This document shows positions 1-8,519 of a stretch of 64,000 bases of DNA, piece by piece. Position 1 is the stretch's first letter. Every line of letters begins with the position of its first letter. The notes beneath the pieces are model-generated. The model ran no database searches, was not told where the DNA came from, and saw only the letters and a list, made by a program, of their open reading frames with translations. Location of the stretch: contig NZ_JBEXAC010000002.1 of NCBI RefSeq assembly GCF_040567655.1, positions 1,426,001-1,490,000 on the forward strand. The letters run 5' to 3'. A program made the translations under genes and the position numbers. The stretch is from Chitinophaga sp. H8 (GTDB taxonomy: Bacteria > Bacteroidota > Bacteroidia > Chitinophagales > Chitinophagaceae).

Positions 1-469
1 TACCAAACAAGGTGGCAGATTCTTCTCCAGAACAAGAGACAACATGTTATTTACCGGAACAGACCCTGAAACAATCGTGGGTGGCCGTGAACCACATGTA
101 TGGCCAAATTCCGTTTATGATGATGGTACCGGCAAACTGGTAGAGAACACCTCTATTAAATTTGATCCCACCAGTTATTTTTCTGGTCCATCCAGAGCTA
201 CAGGTGAAAATATCGTAGATGCTTCGTATATCCGGTTACGTGAAATAAGCCTGAGCTACAGATTACCACAGGCGTTGTTGAGAAGAACACCATTCGGTAA
301 TGCATCCGTTGGTTTGTTTGGTAACAACCTGGCATTATGGACAGCAAAGGATAATATCTATGCAGACCCTGAAATCAATTCTTCCGGAGCCAGCAATGCG
401 CAGGGTTTTGATTTTACGGCGCAACCATCCGTGCGGAATTTCGGGTTTAACCTGAAAGTGACATTCTAA
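1..469 (+). CDS. SusC/RagA-family TonB-dependent outer-membrane transporter, C-terminal part
   Basis: The frame is open from base 2 to the stop at 467-469 with no start in view, so this is the 3' end of a gene that begins left of the window. The C-terminus ends in NLKVTF, an aromatic-terminated last beta strand like the NLKVTF and NLRVTF ends of the two complete SusC proteins in this window. The stretch with YIRLREISLSYRLP matches the strand close to the end of SusC barrels, and a GNNLALW segment follows. The family forms a TonB-driven 22-stranded barrel that imports the ligand held by its SusD lid. A SusD gene starts 26 bases after the stop, which supports the call. The substrate is unknown. 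Confidence 0.92.
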   Translation, partial: TKQGGRFFSRTRDNMLFTGTDPETIVGGREPHVWPNSVYDDGTGKLVENTSIKFDPTSYFSGPSRATGENIVDASYIRLREISLSYRLPQALLRRTPFGNASVGLFGNNLALWTAKDNIYADPEINSSGASNAQGFDFTAQPSVRNFGFNLKVTF

Positions 470-495
470 AGTTGTTAAAATTTAAAAGATTGAAA

Positions 496-1938
496 ATGAA
501 AAAAGGTTATATAAAATCCGCACTGGGAGCATTAGCCATCTGTATGGTGACGACTACCGGGTGTAAAAATTTCCTGGATATTAACGATAATCCGAATGCA
601 CCGGAAAATGCACAGGTATCTTTGATTTTACCTTCTGCGCAGGCGGGCATCTCGTTTGTGTTGGGGGGTACGTTTCAGATTTACGGTAATATCTGGAGCC
701 AATACTGGACACAGAACTTTGGTGCTTCCCAGTATAGGTCTATAGATCAGTATCAGCCAGGTGCAGCTGATTATGACTGGCCCTGGAATAACCTGTACAG
801 CAACTCTCTGGAAGATCTGGAGATGATCCTGAAAGAAGGCCGGTCTGACAAGAATAAACAATATGCTGCGATTGCTTTGCTGATGAAGGCATATAACTAT
901 CAGATGCTGACAGATGCTTTTGGTGATGTGCCATTAAAAGAAGCAACAAAGGGGGATGATAATCTGAACCCTAAATATGATACACAAAAAGAAGTGTATG
1001 ACAGCATTTTTAAATACATTGACGAGGCACAAGCTATGATCGATCCTGCGTCTGCTTACCTGCCAGGTGCGGATGACCTGATCTTTGGAGGTGATATGGA
1101 GCAATGGGACAGATTTGCTAATACACTGAAATTAAGAGCTTATCTGCGCCTGCTGGATGTAGATAAAGCGAAAGCAGAAGCAGGTATTAAAGCGGTAGTA
1201 GCTAAACACAATTTCCTGGAAAGAGATGCGGAAGTGAAATACTCTGGTACTGGTGATAACCAGAACCCGGTTTATTCTGAAATTGTTCAGCTGCAGTTTA
1301 CCTCCAATTTGCTGGCAAGTGCTACCTGTGTGGATACGATGAATGCATTGCAGGACCCCAGGGTGAGCGTATTTTATCAGCCACTGGCCGCCACAGGAAA
1401 GGTAACCCCTATCGTACAGGGAGGCTTTGCGTTGATTACATCTGGTAGTTACTCTACGCCTTCTTTTGTAGTAGGAGCAAGGTATTCCAACAATAAATCA
1501 GCTATGGCACCGGTTAAATTCATTTCTGCAGCAGAAAGTTATTTCCTGCAGGCGGAAGCATCTGCTCGTGGTTATGGCGGAGGTAGTGCTTCTGGTTTGT
1601 ATGGACAAGGTATCAGTGCCAGCTTTAGCTCTTATGATATAGCTGAAGGCTCTTATGTAGCTGACAGAGTAGCCGCATTTCCGGCAGCAGCAGAAGGACG
1701 TATCAGGGACATCATTACCCAGAAATACTTTGCTATGTGCGGTAATCAGGGTTTTGAGGCATGGACTGAATATCGTCGTACCGGATATCCCAGCTTCCTG
1801 ATCAAGTCAAAAGCTTCGATTTACAATGATGACAGCAAACCACAGCGTTTCCTGTATCCAAGTTCAGAAGTGACCAACAATGGTAACTTCCCGGGTTCCA
1901 AGTTGCTTACCGACAAAGTATGGTGGGATACTAAATAA
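496..1938 (+). CDS. SusD/RagB-family outer-membrane lipoprotein (SusD-like_2 type)
   Basis: This is the surface lipoprotein that caps the preceding SusC barrel and binds the substrate. An open frame begins earlier with TTG at 472, but ATG 496 gives a proper lipoprotein signal: MKK, a hydrophobic stretch and TTGC with Cys23, followed by KNFLDIN. That FLDIN-NPN start is typical of the SusD-like_2 branch. Other family marks are an AYNYQMLTDAFGDVPLKEA segment near residue 135, a GADDLIFGG-MEQWDRFANTLKLR block in the middle, and an EAWTEYRRTGYP motif near the C-terminus. The protein is 480 aa, a normal length. It is co-transcribed with the SusC upstream, and a strong terminator follows. The ligand cannot be inferred. 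Confidence 0.93.
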   Translation: MKKGYIKSALGALAICMVTTTGCKNFLDINDNPNAPENAQVSLILPSAQAGISFVLGGTFQIYGNIWSQYWTQNFGASQYRSIDQYQPGAADYDWPWNNLYSNSLEDLEMILKEGRSDKNKQYAAIALLMKAYNYQMLTDAFGDVPLKEATKGDDNLNPKYDTQKEVYDSIFKYIDEAQAMIDPASAYLPGADDLIFGGDMEQWDRFANTLKLRAYLRLLDVDKAKAEAGIKAVVAKHNFLERDAEVKYSGTGDNQNPVYSEIVQLQFTSNLLASATCVDTMNALQDPRVSVFYQPLAATGKVTPIVQGGFALITSGSYSTPSFVVGARYSNNKSAMAPVKFISAAESYFLQAEASARGYGGGSASGLYGQGISASFSSYDIAEGSYVADRVAAFPAAAEGRIRDIITQKYFAMCGNQGFEAWTEYRRTGYPSFLIKSKASIYNDDSKPQRFLYPSSEVTNNGNFPGSKLLTDKVWWDTK

Positions 1939-1958
1939 TTATTTTTTTATAAAGTGTG

Positions 1959-1989
1959 AAAGGGGGAGCATGACGCTCCCCCTTTTTTT
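1959..1989 (+). terminator. Rho-independent terminator after first SusCD pair
   Basis: The stem AAAGGGGGAGC (1959-1969) pairs with GCTCCCCCTTT (1975-1985) around the loop ATGAC, and a run of T follows. It lies 20 bases after the SusD stop. The rest of the gap to 2231 is AT-rich. No gene or clear promoter was seen in it. Confidence 0.92.
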
Positions 1990-2231
1990 GTGCATAAATG
2001 TTATCCCCCAATTTCCCTCCTTTTCTGCATCCATCCTTTTAATTATCATGTTCGTTTGTGCACATGATAACTTCAATATATTGCTTTAACAAATATTTAA
2101 CATTTATTATATCACAGTATTTTTATAATTAACTGATACTATTTTAGCGTATCGTGATGGTATATATGCTTTTTTTTACGTAAATTAATATTGTTATTCT
2201 ACTCATACCATCAGTCAAAATCTAATTGCTT

Positions 2232-5200
2232 ATGAAAAGAGAGCTACTCGCCTGGCTGTTCGTGGTCACCAGCGTATTACACGCGACAGCCCAGACACGA
2301 ACCATCAGCGGAAAAGTTACGGATGCCAAAGACGGGTCTCCCCTGCCCGGTGTAACAGTTGTCGTAAAAGGAACCACAAAGGGGGTTTTTACCATTGGAG
2401 ATGGTACTTATCGTATTACAGAAGTGTCGCCAGGGTCAGTGCTGGTGTTTTCATTTGTAGGTTACCTGAACCGGGAAATGACCATAGGTGCTGGTAATAA
2501 CATAGATGTAGCACTGGAAACGGATAAAAAACAATTGGGTGAAATTGTAGTCACTGCTGTGGGTATCAAGCGAAGTGAAAAATCCCTGGGTTATTCCCTC
2601 AGCCAGGTAAAGCCGGATGAATTGCTGCAAAAGTCAGAACCGGATATGTTAAAAGGGTTACAAGGAAAGGTAGCAGGGGTGGATATCAGGGTATCGCAAG
2701 GTACGCCAGGTGCTGCTACCCGCATTAATATAAGGGGTAATACTTCGTTTTTTGGTAATAATGAACCATTAATCGTGGTAGATGGTGTTCCTTATAATAA
2801 TGACCAGATCACTACTTCCAGTCAGACTTCCGGAGGTGGCGCCTATTCCAGTGGCCTTTCATCCCTCGATCCCAATGACATCGCCAGCATGACCGTATTA
2901 AAAGGGGCCGCGGCCGCCGCACTGTATGGTTCACGTGCCTCCAATGGTGCCGTAATTATTACTACTAAATCAGGTTCTGCAGGCCGGTCCAAAAAAGGGC
3001 TGGAAGTAAGCTATTCTACTTCTCTTTCTTTTGAAAACATCGCTAACCTGCCTAAGTATCAGAATACTTACGGACCTGGTACCCTGTTTAATTATGCCAA
3101 TGCCAATGGTTCCTGGGGCCCCAGGTTTGGTACACTGGATTCTATACCCGTATGGCCCGACTACCTGGCTGCATTTCCGGAATTGTTCCCCACCGGTAAA
3201 GTGGCCTATAGGGCAATACCCAATAACGTAAAAGACCTTTTTAAAACGGGATCTATTTATGAAAATTCAGTAACTGTAAACGGAGGAGATGAGAAAACAG
3301 CATTGAGTGCTACTGCTTCTTATCTTAACCAGGACGGTTATGTTCCTAATTCCAGCTTTAACCGCGCCAATATCAGTATTGGTGGTAGTTCCAAGCTGGG
3401 CATGGGGGTTACGGTAGGTGGAAATTTCAGTTATTCCCGTAGCAATCAGGTAGGTGGTGTATTTGGTGAAAACCAGGTGGAAGGATCTGCTTCTTCCTTT
3501 GCACGTAACCTGTTCCTCGCACGTAACTGGAATATTGCAGGGTTGCCTTTCGAAGATAAAAACGGTTTGCCGGTATCTACCAGTAATGCGCAATATGATA
3601 ACCCGCTCTGGTCTTTCCGGCATAATACTATTTCAACGGTGACTGACCGTTATATCGCCAGCATCAAACTGGGATATGAAATAAATCCATGGATCAGCCT
3701 TAACTACCAGATAGGTACCAATACCAATACCTTCTTCAGAAGGGAAATCACGGATATTGGTTCCCGTGCGGCAGAAGGAAAAGGACGTATCAAGGAACAA
3801 AACTATCAGTTCCAGGAAATAGAGTCCAACTTCCTGGTAACATTAACGCCTAAAATAAATGAGGACTTTGATTTTAAAGCAGTACTGGGGCATAACGTGA
3901 ACCAACGTACGATGAGAAATCAGATCATCCTCGGAAATGAAATCATCTCACCAGGTATTTATACCATCACCAACACCAAAACGGTATTACCTGATAAGGG
4001 AGAATACACCCGCAGACGCTTATGGGGGCTTTTTGCAGACCTGGAGCTGGGGTATAAACAATTTGCTTTCCTGACCTTCACGGGCAGAAATGACTGGTCT
4101 TCTACTTTGCCTACCAACAGTCACAGCTATTTTTATCCCAGTGTATCCGGTTCGTTTGTGTTTACACAGGCATTTGATATCGGCGGAGATGTACTGAACT
4201 TTGGTAAGATCCGTGCCAGCTGGGCCAGAGTAGGCCGCGATGCTGATCCGTATTCGCTGATCAACATATTCAGAACTAACAGCCCCTTCCAGGGAGTTTC
4301 AGGATTAATAGCTGATCCTTCTGCTGCTAATCCCAATCTGAAACCAGAGTTTACCCGCGATGTGGAAGTAGGTGCAACCCTGGAATTCTTAAAGGGACGT
4401 ATCGCCCTTGATGTGGCGGTGTACAACAGGAATTCCAGTAACCAGATTGCTCCTATTACCTTACCCGCGTCTTCAGGGTTTACACAAATATTTGAAAACT
4501 TCGGTAAGCTGACCAATAAAGGGGTAGAAATAGATCTGAATGTGATCCCTGTAAAGACACAAAATCTAACCTGGTCATTGCATGGTGTTTTCACCAAGAA
4601 TAAGAGTGAGGTAACAGAATTGTTGCCAGGGGTAACACGTATCCCATTGGACAATATCCTTACAGAAATATCTCCTTATCTGGAAGCAGGAAAACCATTT
4701 GGGTATCTGCGTGGAACAGTAGACTACCGGGATGAAGCAGGCAACCTGCTGATAGATCCCAATACAGGGCTGCTGATCCGTTCTACAGAGCAACAGATGA
4801 TAGGTGATCCCAATCCGGATTTTAAAGCGGGGCTTAGTACCACGCTGAACTATAAAGGAATTTTCCTGAACGCCTTATTTGATATGACCAAAGGCGGAGA
4901 TCTGTATTCAGTGACCGTTAGTTCATTACTTGGACGTGGTGTAACAAAAGATACGGAAGATCGTGAAAGAGGTTATATCATCCCAGGGTATTATGGTGAT
5001 GCCAACACAGGATTACCTATTAAAGATTCCAAAGGAAATAAGATTCCGAATAGTACAGTGGTTAGTATGAATGAACTGTATTTTGGAGAGTCATTTGCCA
5101 TTAACTCTGCCACAGAGTGGAATGTGTATGATGCTACTTTGTATACTTTCCGCGAGCTGACTATTGGGTATGATTTTCCGAAACATCTTTTTAAACGGAC

Positions 5201-5387
5201 ACCTATCGGCGGATTAACATTTACCGTAACCGGCCGTAATTTATGGTATCTCGCGCCTAACTTTCCCAAGTATACTAATTTCAATCCGGAAGCTAACAGC
5301 TTCGGATCTACTACTACACAAGGGATCGAGTTATCAGCAGCGCCTACCACCCGGAGATATGGTGTGAATCTTAAGGTAACATTCTAA
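2232..5387 (+). CDS. SusC/RagA-family TonB-linked outer-membrane transporter
   Basis: Complete SusC-type transporter of 1051 aa. ATG 2232 is chosen over the in-frame TTG at 2226 because it directly opens a signal peptide (MKRELLAWLFVV, cleavage after ATAQ). Order of parts: signal peptide to about residue 20; carboxypeptidase-D-like regulatory domain, about 22-100 (ISGKVTDAKDG, PLPGVTVVVKGT, VLVFSFVGY); plug domain, about 105-225, with INIRGNTSF, PLIVVDGVPYNN and the SusC signature TVLKGAAAAALYGSRASNGAVIITTKSG; then a beta barrel ending in VNLKVTF. It takes substrate from its SusD partner and moves it to the periplasm using TonB-ExbBD energy. SusD starts 31 bases downstream. The start region is nearly identical to that of the SusC at 8520. 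Confidence 0.97.
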   Translation: MKRELLAWLFVVTSVLHATAQTRTISGKVTDAKDGSPLPGVTVVVKGTTKGVFTIGDGTYRITEVSPGSVLVFSFVGYLNREMTIGAGNNIDVALETDKKQLGEIVVTAVGIKRSEKSLGYSLSQVKPDELLQKSEPDMLKGLQGKVAGVDIRVSQGTPGAATRINIRGNTSFFGNNEPLIVVDGVPYNNDQITTSSQTSGGGAYSSGLSSLDPNDIASMTVLKGAAAAALYGSRASNGAVIITTKSGSAGRSKKGLEVSYSTSLSFENIANLPKYQNTYGPGTLFNYANANGSWGPRFGTLDSIPVWPDYLAAFPELFPTGKVAYRAIPNNVKDLFKTGSIYENSVTVNGGDEKTALSATASYLNQDGYVPNSSFNRANISIGGSSKLGMGVTVGGNFSYSRSNQVGGVFGENQVEGSASSFARNLFLARNWNIAGLPFEDKNGLPVSTSNAQYDNPLWSFRHNTISTVTDRYIASIKLGYEINPWISLNYQIGTNTNTFFRREITDIGSRAAEGKGRIKEQNYQFQEIESNFLVTLTPKINEDFDFKAVLGHNVNQRTMRNQIILGNEIISPGIYTITNTKTVLPDKGEYTRRRLWGLFADLELGYKQFAFLTFTGRNDWSSTLPTNSHSYFYPSVSGSFVFTQAFDIGGDVLNFGKIRASWARVGRDADPYSLINIFRTNSPFQGVSGLIADPSAANPNLKPEFTRDVEVGATLEFLKGRIALDVAVYNRNSSNQIAPITLPASSGFTQIFENFGKLTNKGVEIDLNVIPVKTQNLTWSLHGVFTKNKSEVTELLPGVTRIPLDNILTEISPYLEAGKPFGYLRGTVDYRDEAGNLLIDPNTGLLIRSTEQQMIGDPNPDFKAGLSTTLNYKGIFLNALFDMTKGGDLYSVTVSSLLGRGVTKDTEDRERGYIIPGYYGDANTGLPIKDSKGNKIPNSTVVSMNELYFGESFAINSATEWNVYDATLYTFRELTIGYDFPKHLFKRTPIGGLTFTVTGRNLWYLAPNFPKYTNFNPEANSFGSTTTQGIELSAAPTTRRYGVNLKVTF

Positions 5388-5418
5388 CTAATTAGAGAAC
5401 AACCCAAAACCGGAAAAA

Positions 5419-7140
5419 ATGAAAAGAATAATAAATAGTTTTTTAGTGAGCCTGGTAGTGCTAACTGGTTGTACTAAAAACTTCCTGGACGTCAACAAAG
5501 ATCCCAATAACCCGGCAGTTACTTCTCTGAACAGGTTGTTACCTGCCGCCGAGCAAGGGATGGTATATGCACTTGGATTTACGAATGATAACCGCGGTGC
5601 ACGCGGGCTTACGGAAGTATTATCTGTATACATGCACCAGGTAACAGTGCGTGAAGCACAGGATCAATACGGTGCAGACGGAAATGAATTTAACATCAAC
5701 GGTGCCTGGAAAGGTATGTACAGCAGCTCTCCTGCACAGGTAGGATCTGATGTGCTGGGATGTCTTCAGAACATTGAAACCATCATTAACCAGGGCACCC
5801 AGGAGGATAATAAAATCTACACCGGTATTGCCAAAATATTAAAGGCATATGCCATCAGCCAGTTTGTAGATGTGTTTGGTGATGTACCTTTTTCAGAAGC
5901 CAATAAGCTGATATCCGATGGAATACGCTATCCCAAATACGACAAGGATAGTGAGATATATCCTAAGCTATTGGCATTGCTGGACGAAGGTATTGCAGAC
6001 CTTAAAGCAGATGCGGAAAATCCTGCAAAGCCCGGCGCGGATGACCTGATTTATGGTGGAAAGCCGGAGTTGTGGGAAAGAGCAGCTAATACTATTAAGC
6101 TGAAACTGTATAATCAGTTAAGGCTGGTGCAGAATGTTTCTGCACAGGTAACTGCACTGGTAGGAAGTGATATGCTGATCGAATCTACAGAAGGGAGCTT
6201 TATGCTTAAATATGGTAAAAGCACCACTCCAGATGATCGTAACCCTGGATTTAATGATTATTATGCCGGACAAAAAACGCACTACCAGAGTCCCTGGTTC
6301 TGGGCTATTATGAAAGGATATAATCCAGCTATTCTAACCAGTAATCCTGATCCCCGGATTCCTTATTACTTTTATCGTCAGCTTAAAAATGATGAGCCTT
6401 CTCAGAGTCCTTCAGAATACCGGGATGGCGGATATTTATCTATCGCGTTTGGATCTATAGGGCCTAACAGGGATTTTTCACAGGATCAGAGTATGACCGT
6501 GTTTGGTATTTATCCTGTAGGGGGCCGTTATGATGATGGCGGGGCTGAAAAAGTAGATGCCTCTTCTTCCACCGGTGCTGCACCTTTTAAGATGCTTACT
6601 AATGCCGATCGTATGTACATAGAAGCGGAGCTGATGAGTGCCGGTGTACTGGCAGGCGATGCAAAGGCTACGTTATCTGCAGCTATGGATGAATCGATGA
6701 AGATGGTAGATTATGTAGTAACATTGGTAGGGAATACCCAGGTAATACCCAAACTGGTAGGTTCTGCAGCGGTTACTACTTACAAAACCAAAGCATTGGC
6801 AGAGTATGATGCAGGTTCTGCAGCTAAGAAAATGGAAATCATACTGACACAGAAATGGATAGGCAGTTATGGCAGCAGTGTGGATCAATATACTGATTAT
6901 CGCCGTACAGGCTATCCCGTACTTTTTAATCCTAATAATCCTGCACAGGCACCAGGTGGTAAATTGCAGCCGCCTATCAGCGGAGATCCGTCCAATCCTG
7001 TGCAGCCAGCTATCCAGGTGCAACTTACCAGGGCATACCCGCTATCCCTGCCATGGAGCAATGATGATCTGAGTGTAAACGTAAATGCACCACCACAGAA
7101 GCAACCTGCCTCCGCAAGGGTATTTTGGGATAAGGATTAA
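5419..7140 (+). CDS. SusD/RagB-family outer-membrane lipoprotein (SusD-like_2 type)
   Basis: SusD partner of the SusC just upstream. It is 573 aa, about 90 residues longer than the first SusD in the window. The lipoprotein signal is MKRIINSFLVSLVVLTGC with Cys18, followed by TKNFLDVNKDPNNP, the SusD-like_2 start. Family blocks are AYAISQFVDVFGDVPFSEA near residue 150, the GADDLIYGG-ELWERAANTIKLKLYNQ segment near 210, and YTDYRRTGYPVLFNP near the C-terminus. The extra length lies mostly in the middle and last third, including a proline-rich stretch PNNPAQAPGGKLQPP. It should sit on the outside of the outer membrane. The ligand is unknown. A short lipoprotein gene follows after 24 bases, apparently in the same operon. 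Confidence 0.95.
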   Translation: MKRIINSFLVSLVVLTGCTKNFLDVNKDPNNPAVTSLNRLLPAAEQGMVYALGFTNDNRGARGLTEVLSVYMHQVTVREAQDQYGADGNEFNINGAWKGMYSSSPAQVGSDVLGCLQNIETIINQGTQEDNKIYTGIAKILKAYAISQFVDVFGDVPFSEANKLISDGIRYPKYDKDSEIYPKLLALLDEGIADLKADAENPAKPGADDLIYGGKPELWERAANTIKLKLYNQLRLVQNVSAQVTALVGSDMLIESTEGSFMLKYGKSTTPDDRNPGFNDYYAGQKTHYQSPWFWAIMKGYNPAILTSNPDPRIPYYFYRQLKNDEPSQSPSEYRDGGYLSIAFGSIGPNRDFSQDQSMTVFGIYPVGGRYDDGGAEKVDASSSTGAAPFKMLTNADRMYIEAELMSAGVLAGDAKATLSAAMDESMKMVDYVVTLVGNTQVIPKLVGSAAVTTYKTKALAEYDAGSAAKKMEIILTQKWIGSYGSSVDQYTDYRRTGYPVLFNPNNPAQAPGGKLQPPISGDPSNPVQPAIQVQLTRAYPLSLPWSNDDLSVNVNAPPQKQPASARVFWDKD

Positions 7141-7164
7141 TTTTTACGCATTAAATCTTTTACT

Positions 7165-8013
7165 ATGAAGAAGATACTTAGCTTAATAATATTACTGGGG
7201 GGGATGGTACTTTTAAGCCATTGCAGAAAGAATGATAATGAGAAACTGCCTGCGCTGGTACAAACGCCGATACCTTTACTCACCATTGATGAAACTACAG
7301 ATTTCTTAATTGAAGATCCGAATCAATTCAGCAGCAAATTCAATGTTGGGTTATATTTTAAGGATAATACACCTCCCCGAACCTCTGATATAGCAGTAAC
7401 AATGAACGGTGATTATTCGAATGTGAAAATCCTGAAAACAGGAGTTACCACATTGCCTGCTGTGGAGAGTGTTACAGCGAAGGAGATGATTGAGCTGTTC
7501 GGAAAAACAACCGCTGATATAAAAGCAGGTGATTATTTTGAAATAGGGCTGAATATGACATTGGCTAACGGACAGGTAGTACCTGCATTCCTGGATGGTC
7601 AGTCGCCCTATGGAGGGGATGCAATGAACCTGGATGGTTCCAGCCCTACTATCAAGTACCGGAAGGTATGTCCTTTGGATTTGGATGAATTCACAGGTAC
7701 GTTCACGATAGATGATCCTGATTTCTGGGAAGGAAGCTATCCTGTAACAATATCCAGAGATGGTGCAGAAGGATTAAAGATTACAGGGTTTATTGAAAAC
7801 CCCAGTGCAGTGGTTAAAGTTACAATAGATCCTAAAAAACACTCTGTCATTATTCCCAAACAAACCTATCTGGCCAGTTATATAGGATATCATAATTTTA
7901 CTATCGTAGGTGCGGGAGAGTTAGATGCATGTAATAAAATAATCACTGCGAGTATTACCAATAGTGTTACAGAGGGGTCATTTGGAACAGTAACAATTAA
8001 AATACATAAATAG
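7165..8013 (+). CDS. Hypothetical lipoprotein, third gene of a SusCD unit
   Basis: 282 aa lipoprotein: MKKILSLIILLGGMVLLSHC gives Cys20 as the lipidation site. I do not recognise a named family with certainty. The first half (residues 30-170) is beta-rich, with a TSDIAVTMNGDYSNVKIL stretch. The second half opens at a CPLDLDEFTGTF segment and runs through DDPDFWEGSYPVTI to a VTIKIHK end, which looks like a compact beta-sandwich or beta-barrel binding domain. Its place as third gene, 24 bases after SusD and before a strong terminator, is where SusE/SusF-like surface binding lipoproteins are found. A ligand-binding accessory protein is therefore the best guess, but that rests on position. No catalytic motif was seen. 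Confidence 0.75.
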   Translation: MKKILSLIILLGGMVLLSHCRKNDNEKLPALVQTPIPLLTIDETTDFLIEDPNQFSSKFNVGLYFKDNTPPRTSDIAVTMNGDYSNVKILKTGVTTLPAVESVTAKEMIELFGKTTADIKAGDYFEIGLNMTLANGQVVPAFLDGQSPYGGDAMNLDGSSPTIKYRKVCPLDLDEFTGTFTIDDPDFWEGSYPVTISRDGAEGLKITGFIENPSAVVKVTIDPKKHSVIIPKQTYLASYIGYHNFTIVGAGELDACNKIITASITNSVTEGSFGTVTIKIHK

Positions 8014-8044
8014 CGGGAACCCGTTATAAAGAATAACTAACGTG

Positions 8045-8088
8045 GGTTAACCTGAAGCAGTCATGACTGCTTCAGGTTAACCTTTTTT
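8045..8088 (+). terminator. Strong terminator after second SusCD unit
   Basis: A perfect 38-base palindrome (8045-8063 paired with 8064-8082, starting GGTTAACCTGAAGCAG) is followed by six T. It ends the 2232-8013 operon. Confidence 0.93.
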
Positions 8089-8519
8089 ATTATAACACAT
8101 AAGTTGTACGTGGTGAATTCCTGTTATTTTTATATATTGCGTTAGAATTTAGTCCAATAGGAGAGCATCAGTAATGTAGCACAAAGAATATTTTAACCCA
8201 ACGAACCAAAATCAAACCAAATCTAACGAACCAAAATCAATTGAATCATTTATTAATCTAAACCAAAATTCACAACGTCAGTAATTAATATCCAAAACTT
8301 AAAAAACAAAATCTAAACAGGGTACCACCTTACAACAGTGTGCCATGCTTTTATTGTATTACTTCTATAGCCTTTGATCCTGTGCAGCCCAGAGCAATTA
8401 TCATGCTGTGATAGTTAACCGCTATGATGTAAATCACCCTATAAATTGCATACAGCTCGTTTGCAGTACTTCCTGTGCTATGTAGTTAACTGGAATTCAC
8501 ATATCAAATTTAATTGCTT
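8089..8519 (+). promoter_or_regulatory. Long non-coding leader before third SusC, with a direct repeat
   Basis: 431 bases without a plausible gene. The stretch 8195-8275 is unusually A/C-rich and holds two exact copies of AACGAACCAAAATCAA (8200-8215 and 8225-8240, period 25) and a partial third at 8260-8271. A small hairpin, TATCA-TGCTG-TGATA, lies near 8400. The promoter of the downstream SusC operon should be here, but no good TTTG-N19-TAnnTTTG pair was found. The last bases, TAATTGCTTATGAAAA, are shared with the start of the SusC at 2232. Confidence 0.55.

Noticed and set aside
1880..2089. 69-codon plus-strand frame across the first SusD end and terminator
   Set aside because: It overlaps the SusD gene and reads through a strong terminator; no ribosome-binding site or conservation signal.
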